NCBI RefSeq assembly: GCF_001592435.1
Contig: NZ_CP014750.1
Location: forward strand, 1 to 64,000
DNA length: 64,000 nucleotides
Source of the DNA: Thermococcus peptonophilus
GTDB lineage: Archaea > Methanobacteriota_B > Thermococci > Thermococcales > Thermococcaceae
Direction of reading: 5' to 3'
Shown: one piece after another, positions 53,142 through 62,595 of the stretch
How the letters are laid out: every line of letters begins with the position of its first letter
How positions within the stretch are numbered: position 1 is the first letter of the stretch
Program-made: the position numbers and the translations under genes
The notes under the pieces: generated by a model
Told to the model about the DNA's origin: nothing
What the model saw: the letters and a program-made list of their open reading frames with translations, nothing else
Database searches by the model: none

Positions 53142-54854
53142 TCAGTTCTCGAAAATCAGCTCCTTCAGCTTCTTTGGAAGCTCCTCAATCTTCACCCTGA
53201 CCTGCTCCCTTGTGTCGCGGTCTCTGATCGTCACGGTTCCGTCCTCCGGCGTCTGGTTGTCAACGGTCACGCAGTAGGGCGTACCAATCTCGTCATAGCG
53301 CATGTAACGTCTTCCAATGGTGTCCTTTTCGTCGTAGACGGCTATGAAGCCCTCCTTCTGGAGCGTCCTGAAGATATCGTAGGCTATGCTCTTGAGCGGC
53401 TCTTTGGCAACGAGCGGTAAAACCGCTACCTCGATTGGGGCCATGTCCTTCTTGATCTTCAGGTAAGTCCTGTCCTCTTCGATGACAAGGCTGTTCTCGA
53501 GGAGCAGGTAGAATGGCCTGTCTATACCAAAGCTCGGCTCGAGGACATGCGGGACGATTTTCTCACCGGTTATCTTCTCCTCGACCTCCCTGATTATGAA
53601 GTCGTCCCTCTCGAGCTCGTAGCCCTCGATCGTGACTTTTCCTTCTTTTTCGAGGAGCTCAACCAGCTCGCGCTTCTTCTCCTCGTCCCAGTCCTTGATC
53701 AGCTCGTTTATCATCTTGGCGTCCTTCTTCAGCTTAGGACCGACCCTCTTCATGTTGAGGCTTACTTCAAGCTTCTTCACAATCTTCGGCTCGTCGTAGT
53801 GGATGAGGACCGTTAAGTCGGCGCCGCTCTCGCGCATGTGCCTGCTCAGGTCGTAGTCGCCCCTGTTCGCTATCCCGACGCACTCCACCCAGCCAAAGCG
53901 CTCGCTGTGTATCTCAGCGTCCCATGTATCTCTTGAATAGTGCGCCCTCTCTTCGGGGAGCTGCTGCCTGAAGCGGATTTTGTCCTCGGGAATGCCGATG
54001 TCGAGGAGAACCCTCTTGACCATGACCATGTAGTAGGCGAAGAGAGTGTTCATTATGTAGCCCTTCTTTACGGCTTCCTCTGCTGTTATCTCGATCATAC
54101 CGAGTTTCTTGAGCTGGTGCTCTATCGGGTAGAGCCTGAGGACTTCGTCCTTGACCTCGTCGAAGTGCGGATGCGCTGTCTCGTTGGGGTTGAAGAATAT
54201 CTCCGCCTCTGCCTGCGTGAACTCCCTGAGGCGAAGCATACCCTGTCTTGGCGAAATCTCGTTTCGGTATGCTTTGCCTATCTGGAAGACGCCAAAGGGA
54301 AGTTTGTTCCTCGCAAAGGCGTTCAGCCTTTTGAAGTTCACGAAGATGCCCTGGGCAGTCTCGGGTCTGAGGTAACCCTTCTGGTCGCCGTAGGGGCCTA
54401 TCTTCGTCTCGAACATGAGGTTGAAGTACCAGACGTCAGAAAGCTCACCGCCGCACTCCGGACAGCGGATGTCGTGCTCGCGGATGAGCTGGGTGAGGTG
54501 CTCCGCGCTCATTCCCTCGGTGTCTATTCCGAGGGCTTCCTCAACCAGGTGGTCTGCCCTGAACCTTGCCCCGCACTTTTTGCACTCTACCAGCGGGTCG
54601 ACGAACTTTTCAACGTGACCGCTTGCTATGAACACCTTCTCAGGCGTTATATCGGGTGTCTCTACTTCAAAGAAGCCCTCCCTCTGGAAGGCCTCTCTGA
54701 TCTTTCTCTCTATCTTTCTCTTTATCGTCGCTCCAAGCGGTCCGTAGTCATAGAATCCGCGTGAGCCGCCATAGATTTCAAAGCTCCCCCAGGCAAAACC
54801 TCTCCTCCTCATCAAATCCTGGAGAATCTCGTACTTGTCGGGCTTCTCTCCCAT
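53142..54854 (-). CDS. glyS: glycyl-tRNA synthetase (alpha2 type)
   Basis: 570-residue class II synthetase. MRRRGFAWGSFEIYGGSRGFYDYGPLGATIKRKIE is the N-terminal motif 1 region. A zinc site is formed by CKKCGARF and CPECGGEL (about 92 and 134). YLRPETAQGIFVNF and AYRNEISPRQGMLRLREFTQAE form motif 2 (about 205), and VLEPSFGIDRPFYLLLE motif 3. The C-terminal anticodon-binding domain runs from about 470 (APIEVAVLPLV). ATG at 54854, with GGTGGTGAGTG upstream. Downstream lies the TauE/SafE gene. Confidence 0.96.
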   Translation of the reverse strand: MGEKPDKYEILQDLMRRRGFAWGSFEIYGGSRGFYDYGPLGATIKRKIERKIREAFQREGFFEVETPDITPEKVFIASGHVEKFVDPLVECKKCGARFRADHLVEEALGIDTEGMSAEHLTQLIREHDIRCPECGGELSDVWYFNLMFETKIGPYGDQKGYLRPETAQGIFVNFKRLNAFARNKLPFGVFQIGKAYRNEISPRQGMLRLREFTQAEAEIFFNPNETAHPHFDEVKDEVLRLYPIEHQLKKLGMIEITAEEAVKKGYIMNTLFAYYMVMVKRVLLDIGIPEDKIRFRQQLPEERAHYSRDTWDAEIHSERFGWVECVGIANRGDYDLSRHMRESGADLTVLIHYDEPKIVKKLEVSLNMKRVGPKLKKDAKMINELIKDWDEEKKRELVELLEKEGKVTIEGYELERDDFIIREVEEKITGEKIVPHVLEPSFGIDRPFYLLLENSLVIEEDRTYLKIKKDMAPIEVAVLPLVAKEPLKSIAYDIFRTLQKEGFIAVYDEKDTIGRRYMRYDEIGTPYCVTVDNQTPEDGTVTIRDRDTREQVRVKIEELPKKLKELIFEN

Positions 54855-54947
54855 CACTCACCACCTGAAACTGGAGTAAAGCCAGTTCATAAAAAGCTTT
54901 TGGGATGCTCATTGTCAGCGTGCCAAACAAATTAACGGAAGCGGGGG

Positions 54948-57245
54948 TCAACCCCGCTCAAGGATGATGATACCTACGGCTGGCACTTCAACTGTGCCAT
55001 GAAGCGGTTCCGGGCTGAAATTCTCAGGCCAGATTACTTTCCACTCTCCCTCAGGAAGCTCCAGTGAAGCCGGCTTCTTCCAGCTGTTGGCAACGACGAG
55101 AACCTCGTCGTCGTGTCCCCTGAAGAAGGCCATGACGCCCCCCTTGGCAGTGTAGAACCTTATTGCGCTGCTCCTCAATGCAGGAACTCTTTTTCTGAGC
55201 TCCGCCAATGCCCTGTAGTGGGTCAGGACGTCTTCGTTCACAGCATCCCACTGTATCGGGTAGCGCTGTTCGTCATAGTGCCCCTTTTCTCCGAGCAGTC
55301 CCCTCTCATCTCCCTGGAAGGTGACGGGAGTCCCGGGCAGGGTGTAGAGGAGCGTTGAGAGGAGCTTAAGTCTCTGAATTGACTCGTTTGACGGCGTGTC
55401 ACCCAGTTTGCCGCCGCCGAGATCAGTGAGAACCCTCGAGGTGTCGTGCGAATCAACGAGGTTGAAGCCCATCGCAACTACGTTCTCACCGTAGGAAGCG
55501 TAATAACGTCCCATCATTTTCATTGCACTTCCCCCGCTGAGCAGGCCCTTGGCGTAGTTCAGGAGGATGTCCCTTCCGAGGGCGTAGTTCATGAGCGAAT
55601 CGAAGCGGTCCCCTTTTACCCACTCCGGAGAGAGCGTCCATATCTCTCCGACAAGATATGCGTCCGGCTTTTTCTCCTTGACTGCCTTTCTCAGCTCCGG
55701 GAAGAACGTCTCCGGATCGAGGACTTCGTTCGGCACGTCAACCCTTATGCCGTCAAAGCCGAACTCTATCCAGTGGATGGCCGCTCCTATCAGGTATTCC
55801 CTGACCACAGGGTTGGCAGTGTTGAGCTTCGGGAGGCTCCCAAAACCCCACCAGCCGACGTAGGCGCTCCCATCGCCGAGCTTGAAGGGCCACTTCTTGA
55901 CGAAAAACCAGTCCCAGTTGGGGCTTTCGCTGCCCTTCTTCCAGACGTTGAGGAAGGCGGGATTCCCAATGCCGCAGTGGTTGGGCACGAAGTCGAAGAT
56001 TACCCTCATCCCCCTTCTATGGGCCTCGTCGAGAAACTCCCTCAGCTCCTCCTCGGTCCCGAACTTGGGGTCGAGCCGGTAGTAGTCGTAGGTGTCGTAG
56101 CCGTGGGCGCTTCCTGAGAGGAAAATCGGGTTGAGGTAGATTATGGTCACGCCCAGGCTCTGAAGGTAGTCGAGCTTCTCCGTTATTCCCTTTATGTCGC
56201 CGCCGAAGTACTGGTGGCAGCAGTGGAGGGGTGTTATCGGGTCGCTCCAGTTGGAGAGGATTGGCTGCCCTGGATTGACCTGGTTCAGAATTAGCTCGTC
56301 GTGGTCCAAAGCTAGGGCATCGTTGCTCCTGTTTCCGTTGTTGAACCTGTCAGGGAATATCTGGTAGGTTATCCCGTTGCTCACCCACTCCAGCTGGGGG
56401 AACCCCTCAACGCCATCAAAGTGGAAGAACGGGGTTTCACTTGTGTCTAGGACGGCAAACTTCTCGCCGTCAGAGGAAGTTATGAGAATGTAATAATCAG
56501 CAGGTTCAACCGGCATCTCAGCGCGCCACATCTCGCTGGAGTCCCACCAGAGCTGGAGCCTCATCGTGTAGTTTCCGTGATCCGTGACAAGAACCGCGGA
56601 CTCAACCGTGTCCCTCTTAACCTCAAACCTGACCACGGTTCTGTTGTCCGCGATGCTGAGATAGGCAGGGTCCTTTGGATCGAACTCGACGTAGAACACT
56701 TCATGGCCATCAACTACCCTCACGGCGTTCTTTCCGCCATAGCCATCGGGTGCGTAGGCATCGGCATCGGGGTCATAGGGCTTTCCTGTCCCGTCGTCGG
56801 ACATGTCCTTGACCCACTGGCCGTTGATGAAATATTTGTACTCGTACCTTCCAGGGCGGAGACAGACGGTCTTCCTCCATGTGCCGTTCTTCAGCCCCAT
56901 TGGCCACTCTCCCCAGTCATTGAAGCTCCCGCGGAGGCTGACCGACTTTACGGTCCTGTTTCCGGGGTTGTATGTGAACTTTACGGGGACTCTTCCGGAG
57001 GGACAGCCTTTCTCTATGCCGATGTAGATGGGAGTGTAGTTAACCGAAGGCAGTCCGAGTTCTGTTTTTTCGGAAGGGCCGTACGTTGAGGTAGAGGCCG
57101 TAGAAGTGGAAGACTGGGAGGATGGTATTGACGTCGGTGGAACTGTCGAAGTCGTTGCCGGTTGATTTTCATGGCTCTCTGAGATACAGCCGCTTGCTAC
57201 TGAGGCCAGAAGCAGGAGAATTAGCAACAGGCTACCTTTTTTCAT
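54948..57245 (-). CDS. secreted lipoprotein pullulan/starch hydrolase (GH13)
   Basis: 765 residues. The signal peptide ends in ASVASGC, a lipobox-like Cys 20, followed by a 40-residue Ser/Thr linker. An immunoglobulin-like starch-binding domain has SVSLRGSFNDWGEWPM and GRYEYKYFINGQWV. The GH13 barrel has VIYLNPIF, DFVPNHCG, DGIRVDVPNE (nucleophile Asp), LVGEIW (acid Glu) and LVDSHDTSR (third Asp). Size and layout match the type III pullulan hydrolase of T. kodakarensis, which cuts alpha-1,4 and alpha-1,6 bonds. It works outside the cell to feed maltodextrins. A glycolytic motif in its promoter implies Tgr/TrmBL1 control. Confidence 0.93.
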   Translation of the reverse strand: MKKGSLLLILLLLASVASGCISESHENQPATTSTVPPTSIPSSQSSTSTASTSTYGPSEKTELGLPSVNYTPIYIGIEKGCPSGRVPVKFTYNPGNRTVKSVSLRGSFNDWGEWPMGLKNGTWRKTVCLRPGRYEYKYFINGQWVKDMSDDGTGKPYDPDADAYAPDGYGGKNAVRVVDGHEVFYVEFDPKDPAYLSIADNRTVVRFEVKRDTVESAVLVTDHGNYTMRLQLWWDSSEMWRAEMPVEPADYYILITSSDGEKFAVLDTSETPFFHFDGVEGFPQLEWVSNGITYQIFPDRFNNGNRSNDALALDHDELILNQVNPGQPILSNWSDPITPLHCCHQYFGGDIKGITEKLDYLQSLGVTIIYLNPIFLSGSAHGYDTYDYYRLDPKFGTEEELREFLDEAHRRGMRVIFDFVPNHCGIGNPAFLNVWKKGSESPNWDWFFVKKWPFKLGDGSAYVGWWGFGSLPKLNTANPVVREYLIGAAIHWIEFGFDGIRVDVPNEVLDPETFFPELRKAVKEKKPDAYLVGEIWTLSPEWVKGDRFDSLMNYALGRDILLNYAKGLLSGGSAMKMMGRYYASYGENVVAMGFNLVDSHDTSRVLTDLGGGKLGDTPSNESIQRLKLLSTLLYTLPGTPVTFQGDERGLLGEKGHYDEQRYPIQWDAVNEDVLTHYRALAELRKRVPALRSSAIRFYTAKGGVMAFFRGHDDEVLVVANSWKKPASLELPEGEWKVIWPENFSPEPLHGTVEVPAVGIIILERG

Positions 57246-57256
57246 GCTTTCACCTT

Positions 57257-57283
57257 AATCACTTTGAGTGATACAATTTATAG
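57257..57283 (-). promoter_or_regulatory. TATA box and Thermococcales glycolytic motif of the pullulan hydrolase gene
   Basis: On the minus strand CTATAAATT (57275-57283) is followed by TATCACTCAAAGTGATT (57257-57273), the Tgr/TrmBL1 motif with only the last base differing from the consensus, as in the aldolase gene. Position just downstream of TATA predicts repression in the absence of maltodextrin. Confidence 0.85.
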
Positions 57284-57346
57284 CCCTTTCCTCTGGAGAC
57301 GAGAACTCCAGCTTTAATGTTGGGTGTGGCCAGAAGAACGGAAAGA

Positions 57347-57356
57347 GTTATAAACC
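57347..57356 (+). promoter_or_regulatory. TATA box of the LSm-L37e operon
   Basis: GTTATAAACC, a good thermococcal TATA box, lies about 50 nt before the LSm ATG and is not preceded by any other gene on this strand. Confidence 0.5.
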
Positions 57357-57405
57357 GTTTCCCTCGTTTAGGCTATGAGCTTTGATTATTTGGAGGTGCG
57401 TGAAA

Positions 57406-57636
57406 ATGGCGGAAAGACCACTCGATGTTATCCACAAGTCCCTTGACAAGGACGTCCTCGTGCTCCTGAAGAGGGGGAACGAGTTCAGGGGTAAGCTCAT
57501 CGGTTACGACATCCACCTTAACGTTGTCCTCGCCGATGCCGAGCTCATCCAGGACGGCGAGGTCGTTAAGAAGTACGGTAAAATCGTCATAAGGGGAGAC
57601 AACGTCCTGGCCATCTCCCCAGTTGAGCTTGAGTGA
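57406..57636 (+). CDS. Sm-like archaeal RNA-binding protein (LSm)
   Basis: 76 residues carrying the complete Sm fold. Sm1 is VLVLLKRGNEFRGKLIGYDIHLNVVLADAEL and Sm2 is KIVIRGDNVLAISPVE. These form heptameric rings that bind U-rich RNA and take part in RNA processing. The ATG at 57406 has TGGAGGTGCGTGAAA upstream; the longer frame from 57382 contains this ribosome site and so is not the start. Twenty bases separate it from the L37e gene, a pairing common in archaea. Confidence 0.95.
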   Translation: MAERPLDVIHKSLDKDVLVLLKRGNEFRGKLIGYDIHLNVVLADAELIQDGEVVKKYGKIVIRGDNVLAISPVELE

Positions 57637-57656
57637 GAGCTTAGCGGGGTGATAGC

Positions 57657-57848
57657 ATGGGAGCCGGAACTGCGCCGAAGGGCAAGAGGAACCGTACTCC
57701 AACTCATATAAGGTGCAGGCGCTGCGGTAGGAGGGCCTTCAACGTCAAGAAGGGCTACTGTGCCGCCTGCGGCTTCGGGAGGAGCAGGAGAATGAGGAAG
57801 TACAGCTGGTCCCACAAGTGGAGGAAGAAGAGGAACCTCTCCTACTGA
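57657..57848 (+). CDS. 50S ribosomal protein L37e
   Basis: 63-residue, very basic zinc protein of the large ribosomal subunit. The zinc site is two CxxC pairs, CRRC (about 20) and CAAC (about 35), with the typical [11 protein letters not shown] and [19 protein letters not shown] segments. It follows the LSm gene in one operon. A T-rich tract follows the stop. Confidence 0.97.
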
Positions 57849-57868
57849 ACTCTTTTTCTTTTCTCTGA
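57849..57868 (+). terminator. U-rich terminator after L37e
   Basis: CTCTTTTTCTTTTCTC directly after the stop is a typical thermococcal oligo-T terminator. Confidence 0.5.
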
Positions 57869-57946
57869 CCTACTTACGTAGTTCTGCAACACTACCGCAA
57901 CCCTTATTAACTAAACGTTTCTCTGTTCGTTTAGAGGCGCATCTTA

Positions 57947-59314
57947 ATGTTCCGCAACGAGACCCAGAGGAAAATATGGGCACTGGCGTGGCCTGCTATA
58001 CTTGGCAACATCTCACAGACGCTGCTCAACCTAGTGGACACTCTAATGGTCGGTCACGTCAGTGCACTGGCGATAGCGGCCGTCGGCCTCGGCGGACAGG
58101 TAAGCTGGTTCATGTTCCCCATAATGATGGCAGTTTCTGTTGGGACTCTCGCCTTGATAGCCCGCTTTGTTGGTGCCAAGGATTATCCTCAGGCAGAACT
58201 CGTTCTAGAGCAGAGCCTCTACCTTGCTTTCCTCCTCGGAATCCCAGTTATGCTCTTCGGTTGGTTTTTCGGAGATGAAGTTCTCTGGATTATGGGTGCC
58301 AAGGGAGAACTCCTCAGAACGGCCTACGCTTATCTTAAGGTCGTGTTCTTGTTCTATCCAATCAGGTTCGTCGGTTTTACGCTCTTTTCGGCTCTAAGGG
58401 GAGCGGGGGATACGAAGACTCCCATGAAGCTCGGTATCTTCATGAACGTCGTCAATGCCACTTTTGACTATCTCCTGATCTATGGTAAGCTCGGCTTTCC
58501 GCGGATGGGTGCCGTGGGAGCTGCTTGGGCCTCGGGGATTGGGATCACGTCTTCATCTCTGATTGGCCTGTACCTTCTCCTGGCTGGAAAGCTCGTCCTC
58601 AAGTTCAGGCCAAGCTGGAGCTTCCATCCGGAGATGGTCGTCAGAATACTCAGAATAGGCGTCCCCACATTGGTGGAGCGCGGCCTCTTCAGCTTCTACA
58701 ACTTCCTCTATATGAGCATAGTCACCCGCTTTGGGGATGTGGCGTTAGCTGCCCACCAGATAGGTCTCAGGGTCGAGAGCATAGCCTACATGCCCGCCTT
58801 TGGATTCAACGTCGCTTCCTCTGCCCTCGTTGGTCAGAACCTCGGTGCTGGAAAGCCAGAAGAGGCTGAAAGGACTGTTTACGAGGCCCTGAAGATGGTG
58901 AGCGTCTTCATGGGCGTGATGGCAGTCATCCTCATAGCGTTCCCGCGCTACCTCGTCATGCCCTTCCTGTCTTCAAGCGACCCGCACTACCATGAGGTGC
59001 TCCACCTGGCGAGCATTTACCTCCTTATCGTTGGGGTGAGCGAAGTCCCCCTCGGATGGGTCTTCGTCCTGAGCGGAGCTTTGAGGGGAGCCGGCGATAC
59101 GAAGAGCCCGATGTACGTGACAGCCATAAGCAAGCTCCTCTTCAGGATAGTTCCTTCCTACGTCTTCGGGTTTGGGCTTGCGGTAGGGCCTTTCGTGATA
59201 GAGGGGATGGGCGTCATAGCGGCCTGGCTCGCGATGACCCTTGAGACGTTCACGAGCGCTGTTATGTACTGGTGGATATTCAAGAAAGGCAGGTGGAAGT
59301 ACGTTAAGGTCTGA
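57947..59314 (+). CDS. MATE-family efflux transporter
   Basis: 455 residues with 12 membrane helices in two related halves. WALAWPAILGNISQTLLNLVDTLMVGHVSALAIAAVGLGGQ (N-lobe start) and IGVPTLVERGLFSFYNFLYMSIVTRFGDVALAAHQIG (C-lobe start) show the internal repeat. FSALRGAGDTKTPM and LSGALRGAGDTKSPM close each half. It would export cationic compounds with sodium or proton exchange, like the P. furiosus MATE. No good ribosome site before the ATG; CTTATTAACTAAAC 35-45 nt upstream is the likely TATA region. Confidence 0.94.
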   Translation: MFRNETQRKIWALAWPAILGNISQTLLNLVDTLMVGHVSALAIAAVGLGGQVSWFMFPIMMAVSVGTLALIARFVGAKDYPQAELVLEQSLYLAFLLGIPVMLFGWFFGDEVLWIMGAKGELLRTAYAYLKVVFLFYPIRFVGFTLFSALRGAGDTKTPMKLGIFMNVVNATFDYLLIYGKLGFPRMGAVGAAWASGIGITSSSLIGLYLLLAGKLVLKFRPSWSFHPEMVVRILRIGVPTLVERGLFSFYNFLYMSIVTRFGDVALAAHQIGLRVESIAYMPAFGFNVASSALVGQNLGAGKPEEAERTVYEALKMVSVFMGVMAVILIAFPRYLVMPFLSSSDPHYHEVLHLASIYLLIVGVSEVPLGWVFVLSGALRGAGDTKSPMYVTAISKLLFRIVPSYVFGFGLAVGPFVIEGMGVIAAWLAMTLETFTSAVMYWWIFKKGRWKYVKV

Positions 59315-59386
59315 GCAGTTTTCCTTTTCTGGCTCTTCTCCAAAATGTTTATATTACTGTATTACAAAAGTGTAAACGGTGATCGT

Positions 59387-59608
59387 ATGGCGGTTATAAG
59401 TGTGCGTATTCCCGACGAGCTCAAGGCGAAGATGAGGGAGCTTGACATCAACTGGAGCGAGGAGATACGGAAGTTCATTGAAGAGAGGGTTCGTAGGGCA
59501 GAAAAACAGAAAAAACTTGACGAAATCCACAGGCTCCTCTCTGGTGGAACTCCTGCGGATGAAGGGGCTGCAAGAAAGTACGTGAGGGATGACCGTGATA
59601 GTAATTGA
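59387..59608 (+). CDS. ribbon-helix-helix antitoxin (VapB/CopG)
   Basis: 73 residues. AVISVRIPDELKAKMRELDINWSEEIRKFIEERVRRAEKQKK is a CopG-type ribbon-helix-helix DNA-binding domain; the C-terminal part would bind the toxin. The start at 59387 has GGTGATCGT upstream; a start 14 codons earlier lies in the promoter region (ATATTACTGTATTAC). It overlaps the VapC gene by 20 nt. Confidence 0.88.
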   Translation: MAVISVRIPDELKAKMRELDINWSEEIRKFIEERVRRAEKQKKLDEIHRLLSGGTPADEGAARKYVRDDRDSN

Positions 59609-59996
59609 CGCATCGTCTCTTGCCAGGTACATCCTTTTAGAACCTGGATGGGAGAGAATCGAGGAGTTCATAAGGGGAAACGACCTTGCGTCCCTGGAAT
59701 ATGCGTTAGTTGAAGTGTCAAACGCCCTGTGGAAGCACTGCGTGTTGTACTCTCGCATAGACCGAGAAGAGTTTGAAAGAAGAAGCCAGGCCTTAGACCT
59801 TATGAGAAGTGTTTTATTTCTCGAAAATCCTTTTGAATACCTGTCCCAAGCGCGGGAGATAGCGTGTGAGGAAAGGATAACGGTCTACGACGCCCTCTAC
59901 ATAGCCCAGGCCCTAAAGTATGGAAAGCTCGCTACAAGCGATGAAAAACAGGGGAAAACGGCGGAAAAGCTCGGCGTTGAGGTCACCTACCTCTAA
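59589..59996 (+). CDS. VapC-family PIN-domain toxin
   Basis: 135 residues with all PIN acids: VIVIDASSLARYIL (Asp), YALVEVSNALW (Glu), ITVYDALYIAQAL (Asp) and LATSDEKQGKTA (Asp). It overlaps the antitoxin gene upstream and converges with the VIT1 fusion gene with a 4-nt overlap. Apparently intact, so the third PIN gene in this window. Confidence 0.9.
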   Translation: MTVIVIDASSLARYILLEPGWERIEEFIRGNDLASLEYALVEVSNALWKHCVLYSRIDREEFERRSQALDLMRSVLFLENPFEYLSQAREIACEERITVYDALYIAQALKYGKLATSDEKQGKTAEKLGVEVTYL

Positions 59997-61087
59997 AGGG
60001 CCGAGACGTGAAAGACTGCCTCCATCAGCCTTCCGAAGAGGTAACTTAGGAACGCCGCCCCGAGGCCTGTTGATACCATCTCCAGGGCCTTCTTCCTGAT
60101 GGAGATTCCCGATAGTAGTGCCACCATCGTGCCGACGAGGCCAAGGACTGTACCAGCGAGCAGGATTGAGAACGGGAGGGCCGTTAAGGAACTCGACGCC
60201 AGGAAGTAGGGTGTTACTGGAAACGCCACTCCGAGCAGATAGGAGAGACCCGTATAAAGGGCCGACCGGACTTCGTTCTCATTGTTCTCCCCGATAAGAA
60301 GACTTATCACCGCATCCCCCTTCTGGGCGAGTTCTTCGGCGGTTTTTTCCGCGATCTCCTTCGGTAGGCCCCCTTCAATTAACCTTTCCATTATCTCTTC
60401 CCTGGCCCTCTCTGGGGAGACCCTGAAGAGGACTTCCATCTTCTCCCTGAGAGCCTCGTTGACCTGTCTCTGGGAACGGACTGAGATGAACGCCCCTATC
60501 CCCATCGAGAGCGAGCCAGCGACACCGACGATTAGGCCGCTTATGCCGACGAGTTCTGGCCTGTTGGGATAGACAGCCGAAAGGCCCGTAACTGCACCGA
60601 GAATCTCGACGAGGCCGTCGTTCATGCCCAAAACCAGGTCGCGGATGTTCTCGGTGTGGAATGTTTTCTCCTCTTCCCTGAAGAACTTCTCGTGCTCAAG
60701 CTCGTCGAGGATGACACTCTTAAGTTTCTCCCTTTCATCTTCGCTCATCTCTGAGGAGTACTCGGTCAGAAACCTGTAGTACTTCTTTACCGCGTCCCTC
60801 TCGCCCATTTCGAGAAGAGAGGCCACAGCCCCCGCACCGAGTACTCTCCTGAGGACGAAAACCGATGTGAAGTGGAAGCGCCCTATCTTCGGCTTCTCCG
60901 GTTTTATACCCCGTCTCTTGAGAAACTCGTACCAAAAACTAGCATGATCAGACTCTATCTGGGCCAGCCTCTGGAACTCTGCTTTGATTCTCTCGTCCTT
61001 TTCCGCCTTAGCCAGCCTGGAGTAGAGGACTGAATCCGTGTACTCGTCCCTGTAGAATTTCTCAGCGAGCTCAATCAGCCTGGACAT
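59993..61087 (-). CDS. ferritin-like/VIT1 fusion iron transporter
   Basis: 364 residues. The N-terminal half (about 1-140) is a rubrerythrin-like diiron domain: [38 protein letters not shown] gives the E and ExxH ligands, and [14 protein letters not shown] the second pair. The C-terminal half is a VIT1/CCC1 transporter starting [25 protein letters not shown] (about 149), with five helices and the charged loop typical of the family. Such fusions (MbfA type) move iron across the membrane. The start overlaps the end of trm1 by 17 nt, with GGAGGTGATGAAGA as ribosome site. Confidence 0.92.
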   Translation of the reverse strand: MSRLIELAEKFYRDEYTDSVLYSRLAKAEKDERIKAEFQRLAQIESDHASFWYEFLKRRGIKPEKPKIGRFHFTSVFVLRRVLGAGAVASLLEMGERDAVKKYYRFLTEYSSEMSEDEREKLKSVILDELEHEKFFREEEKTFHTENIRDLVLGMNDGLVEILGAVTGLSAVYPNRPELVGISGLIVGVAGSLSMGIGAFISVRSQRQVNEALREKMEVLFRVSPERAREEIMERLIEGGLPKEIAEKTAEELAQKGDAVISLLIGENNENEVRSALYTGLSYLLGVAFPVTPYFLASSSLTALPFSILLAGTVLGLVGTMVALLSGISIRKKALEMVSTGLGAAFLSYLFGRLMEAVFHVSAL

Positions 61088-62210
61088 TCTTCATCACCTC
61101 CGCAACCACTCTGAAGGGAGCGTCAGTTTTCACAGAGGTTGGGGAAAAGTGGGTCTTCGTGGCACTATATCCAAGATCTTTAAGGCGCTGGATTATGACA
61201 TCAAGCTTCGGTGGAGTCAGGGAGCAGGCTCTAGCTAGGGTGTGCGTGTCGTAGTGGAAGGGAACGTCGAGCTCTTCTGAGATGAGCTGGATGAACGGCA
61301 GCGTCTTCTTGTGGGCGAGCGGGTGGTCTTTGGCAGATTCAATAAGTTTCTCGACGAAACTTTCGTCCTTCAATGGGCCGAGCCAGAGCGGGCCGCTCGC
61401 CCCTGGTTTGTCTGGTAAAAAACCTCTTCTGTACTCGAACCTTCCACTTTTGTCGGCCCATAGGTAGCCGAGCTGGGAAACGCTTCTGTCCGCCTTCTTC
61501 GCTCCGCTCTCCAGTCTTAAAAAGACCCGGAAATAGTGGTCTCGATGATAAGCCAACAGGACTCCAACACCCAAGTCATACTTGGCCGCGTACCTAACGA
61601 TGGTTCCAATGAGTATCCTGAGCCCCGCCTCGTGGCAGAGGGGACCCCTTATCGGTTCCGCGAGGTATTTCCTCAAGCAGGCGTTCCTGTAGGCGCCGCA
61701 CAGGACGCCGGTGTCTGTAGCAGTTACCGCCAGAACGCCGTTCCGCCTTACGCTCCTGAGGGCGGTGTCGAGGAACTCTACTGGCGAGCCAAAGGGATCG
61801 AGGTCAAGGAAGTCAAAGTACCTGAAGTTCTCGGCCATCAGCCTGTTGGCGTCGCCCCTGTTTATGACGACGATCTTCTCTCCCCAGAGGTACGACCTGT
61901 CACCCTCTTCGTAGAGCTCCCCCCCGATGTTAAGGCCCACGTTCTTCTTCATAAGCCCGTAGGCTTCCTCATTGATGTCGTTCAACCATACTTCCTCAGC
62001 GGGAGTTTCAAGGGCGTAGCGTATGCCCCTGATTCCCGTTGCGGAGAGTGCATCTAGAACCCCCTTCGGCCCAAGAACCTTAACCGCGAGAACGCTTATA
62101 TCTCTGTTCAGGGACATTATGGGATTGTAAAAGACGGGGGCATCGTATATTCTCTCTGCCTTTGGTACGAGGATCCTCGCGAGACCTTCCTTTACCTCCA
62201 CAAGCTTCAT
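61071..62210 (-). CDS. trm1: tRNA (guanine-26-N2) dimethyltransferase Trm1
   Basis: 379 residues. [35 protein letters not shown] (start), [16 protein letters not shown] (SAM motif I, about 59), [19 protein letters not shown] (about 132) and [13 protein letters not shown] are all Trm1 signatures; the C-terminal domain runs to the end. It makes m2,2G26 in tRNA. ATG at 62210, 45 nt downstream of the L35Ae stop, in one likely operon with L35Ae and the VIT1 fusion. Confidence 0.96.
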   Translation of the reverse strand: MKLVEVKEGLARILVPKAERIYDAPVFYNPIMSLNRDISVLAVKVLGPKGVLDALSATGIRGIRYALETPAEEVWLNDINEEAYGLMKKNVGLNIGGELYEEGDRSYLWGEKIVVINRGDANRLMAENFRYFDFLDLDPFGSPVEFLDTALRSVRRNGVLAVTATDTGVLCGAYRNACLRKYLAEPIRGPLCHEAGLRILIGTIVRYAAKYDLGVGVLLAYHRDHYFRVFLRLESGAKKADRSVSQLGYLWADKSGRFEYRRGFLPDKPGASGPLWLGPLKDESFVEKLIESAKDHPLAHKKTLPFIQLISEELDVPFHYDTHTLARACSLTPPKLDVIIQRLKDLGYSATKTHFSPTSVKTDAPFRVVAEVMKNVQAD

Positions 62211-62255
62211 TCTCTCACCGGATAAAGAAAAGGTAGGGGCCTTAAAGGAGTTGCG

Positions 62256-62516
62256 TCAGAGGATTTCAACGTAGTCGCCAAGGGCCTGACCCGGAAGGCC
62301 GGGCTTGAAGACTGCCTTAACCTCGCCGCGGGTACCGTGAGTCCTGACGATCTTTCCGATGAGCTTCCTCCCAGTTGGAGTCCTCCAGACAACCCTCCTG
62401 CCGATGAGCCTCGCCGCGTTGCCCCTGTCGTTGACGTCGAGCGGCTTGAGAATCACTCTGTTTGGATCCCTGTGCTCGTGGGACCCAGCGTAGGACAGAA
62501 CGACGGCCTTCCTCAC
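62256..62516 (-). CDS. 50S ribosomal protein L35Ae
   Basis: 86 residues: [58 protein letters not shown] and [14 protein letters not shown] are the full conserved family pattern. The start is most likely the GTG at 62516 (Met-Arg-Lys-Ala-Val), with GGGTGGTGGTC upstream and the homologous length; an upstream GTG at 62525 is in frame. Confidence 0.95.
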   Translation of the reverse strand: MRKAVVLSYAGSHEHRDPNRVILKPLDVNDRGNAARLIGRRVVWRTPTGRKLIGKIVRTHGTRGEVKAVFKPGLPGQALGDYVEIL

Positions 62517-62595
62517 GACCACCACCCCCTTAGCCCTTGGCTAAGGTGTGGTGCCGTTCATAGGTTAAGCGGGCAGTTTTTAAAAATTTCGAGTC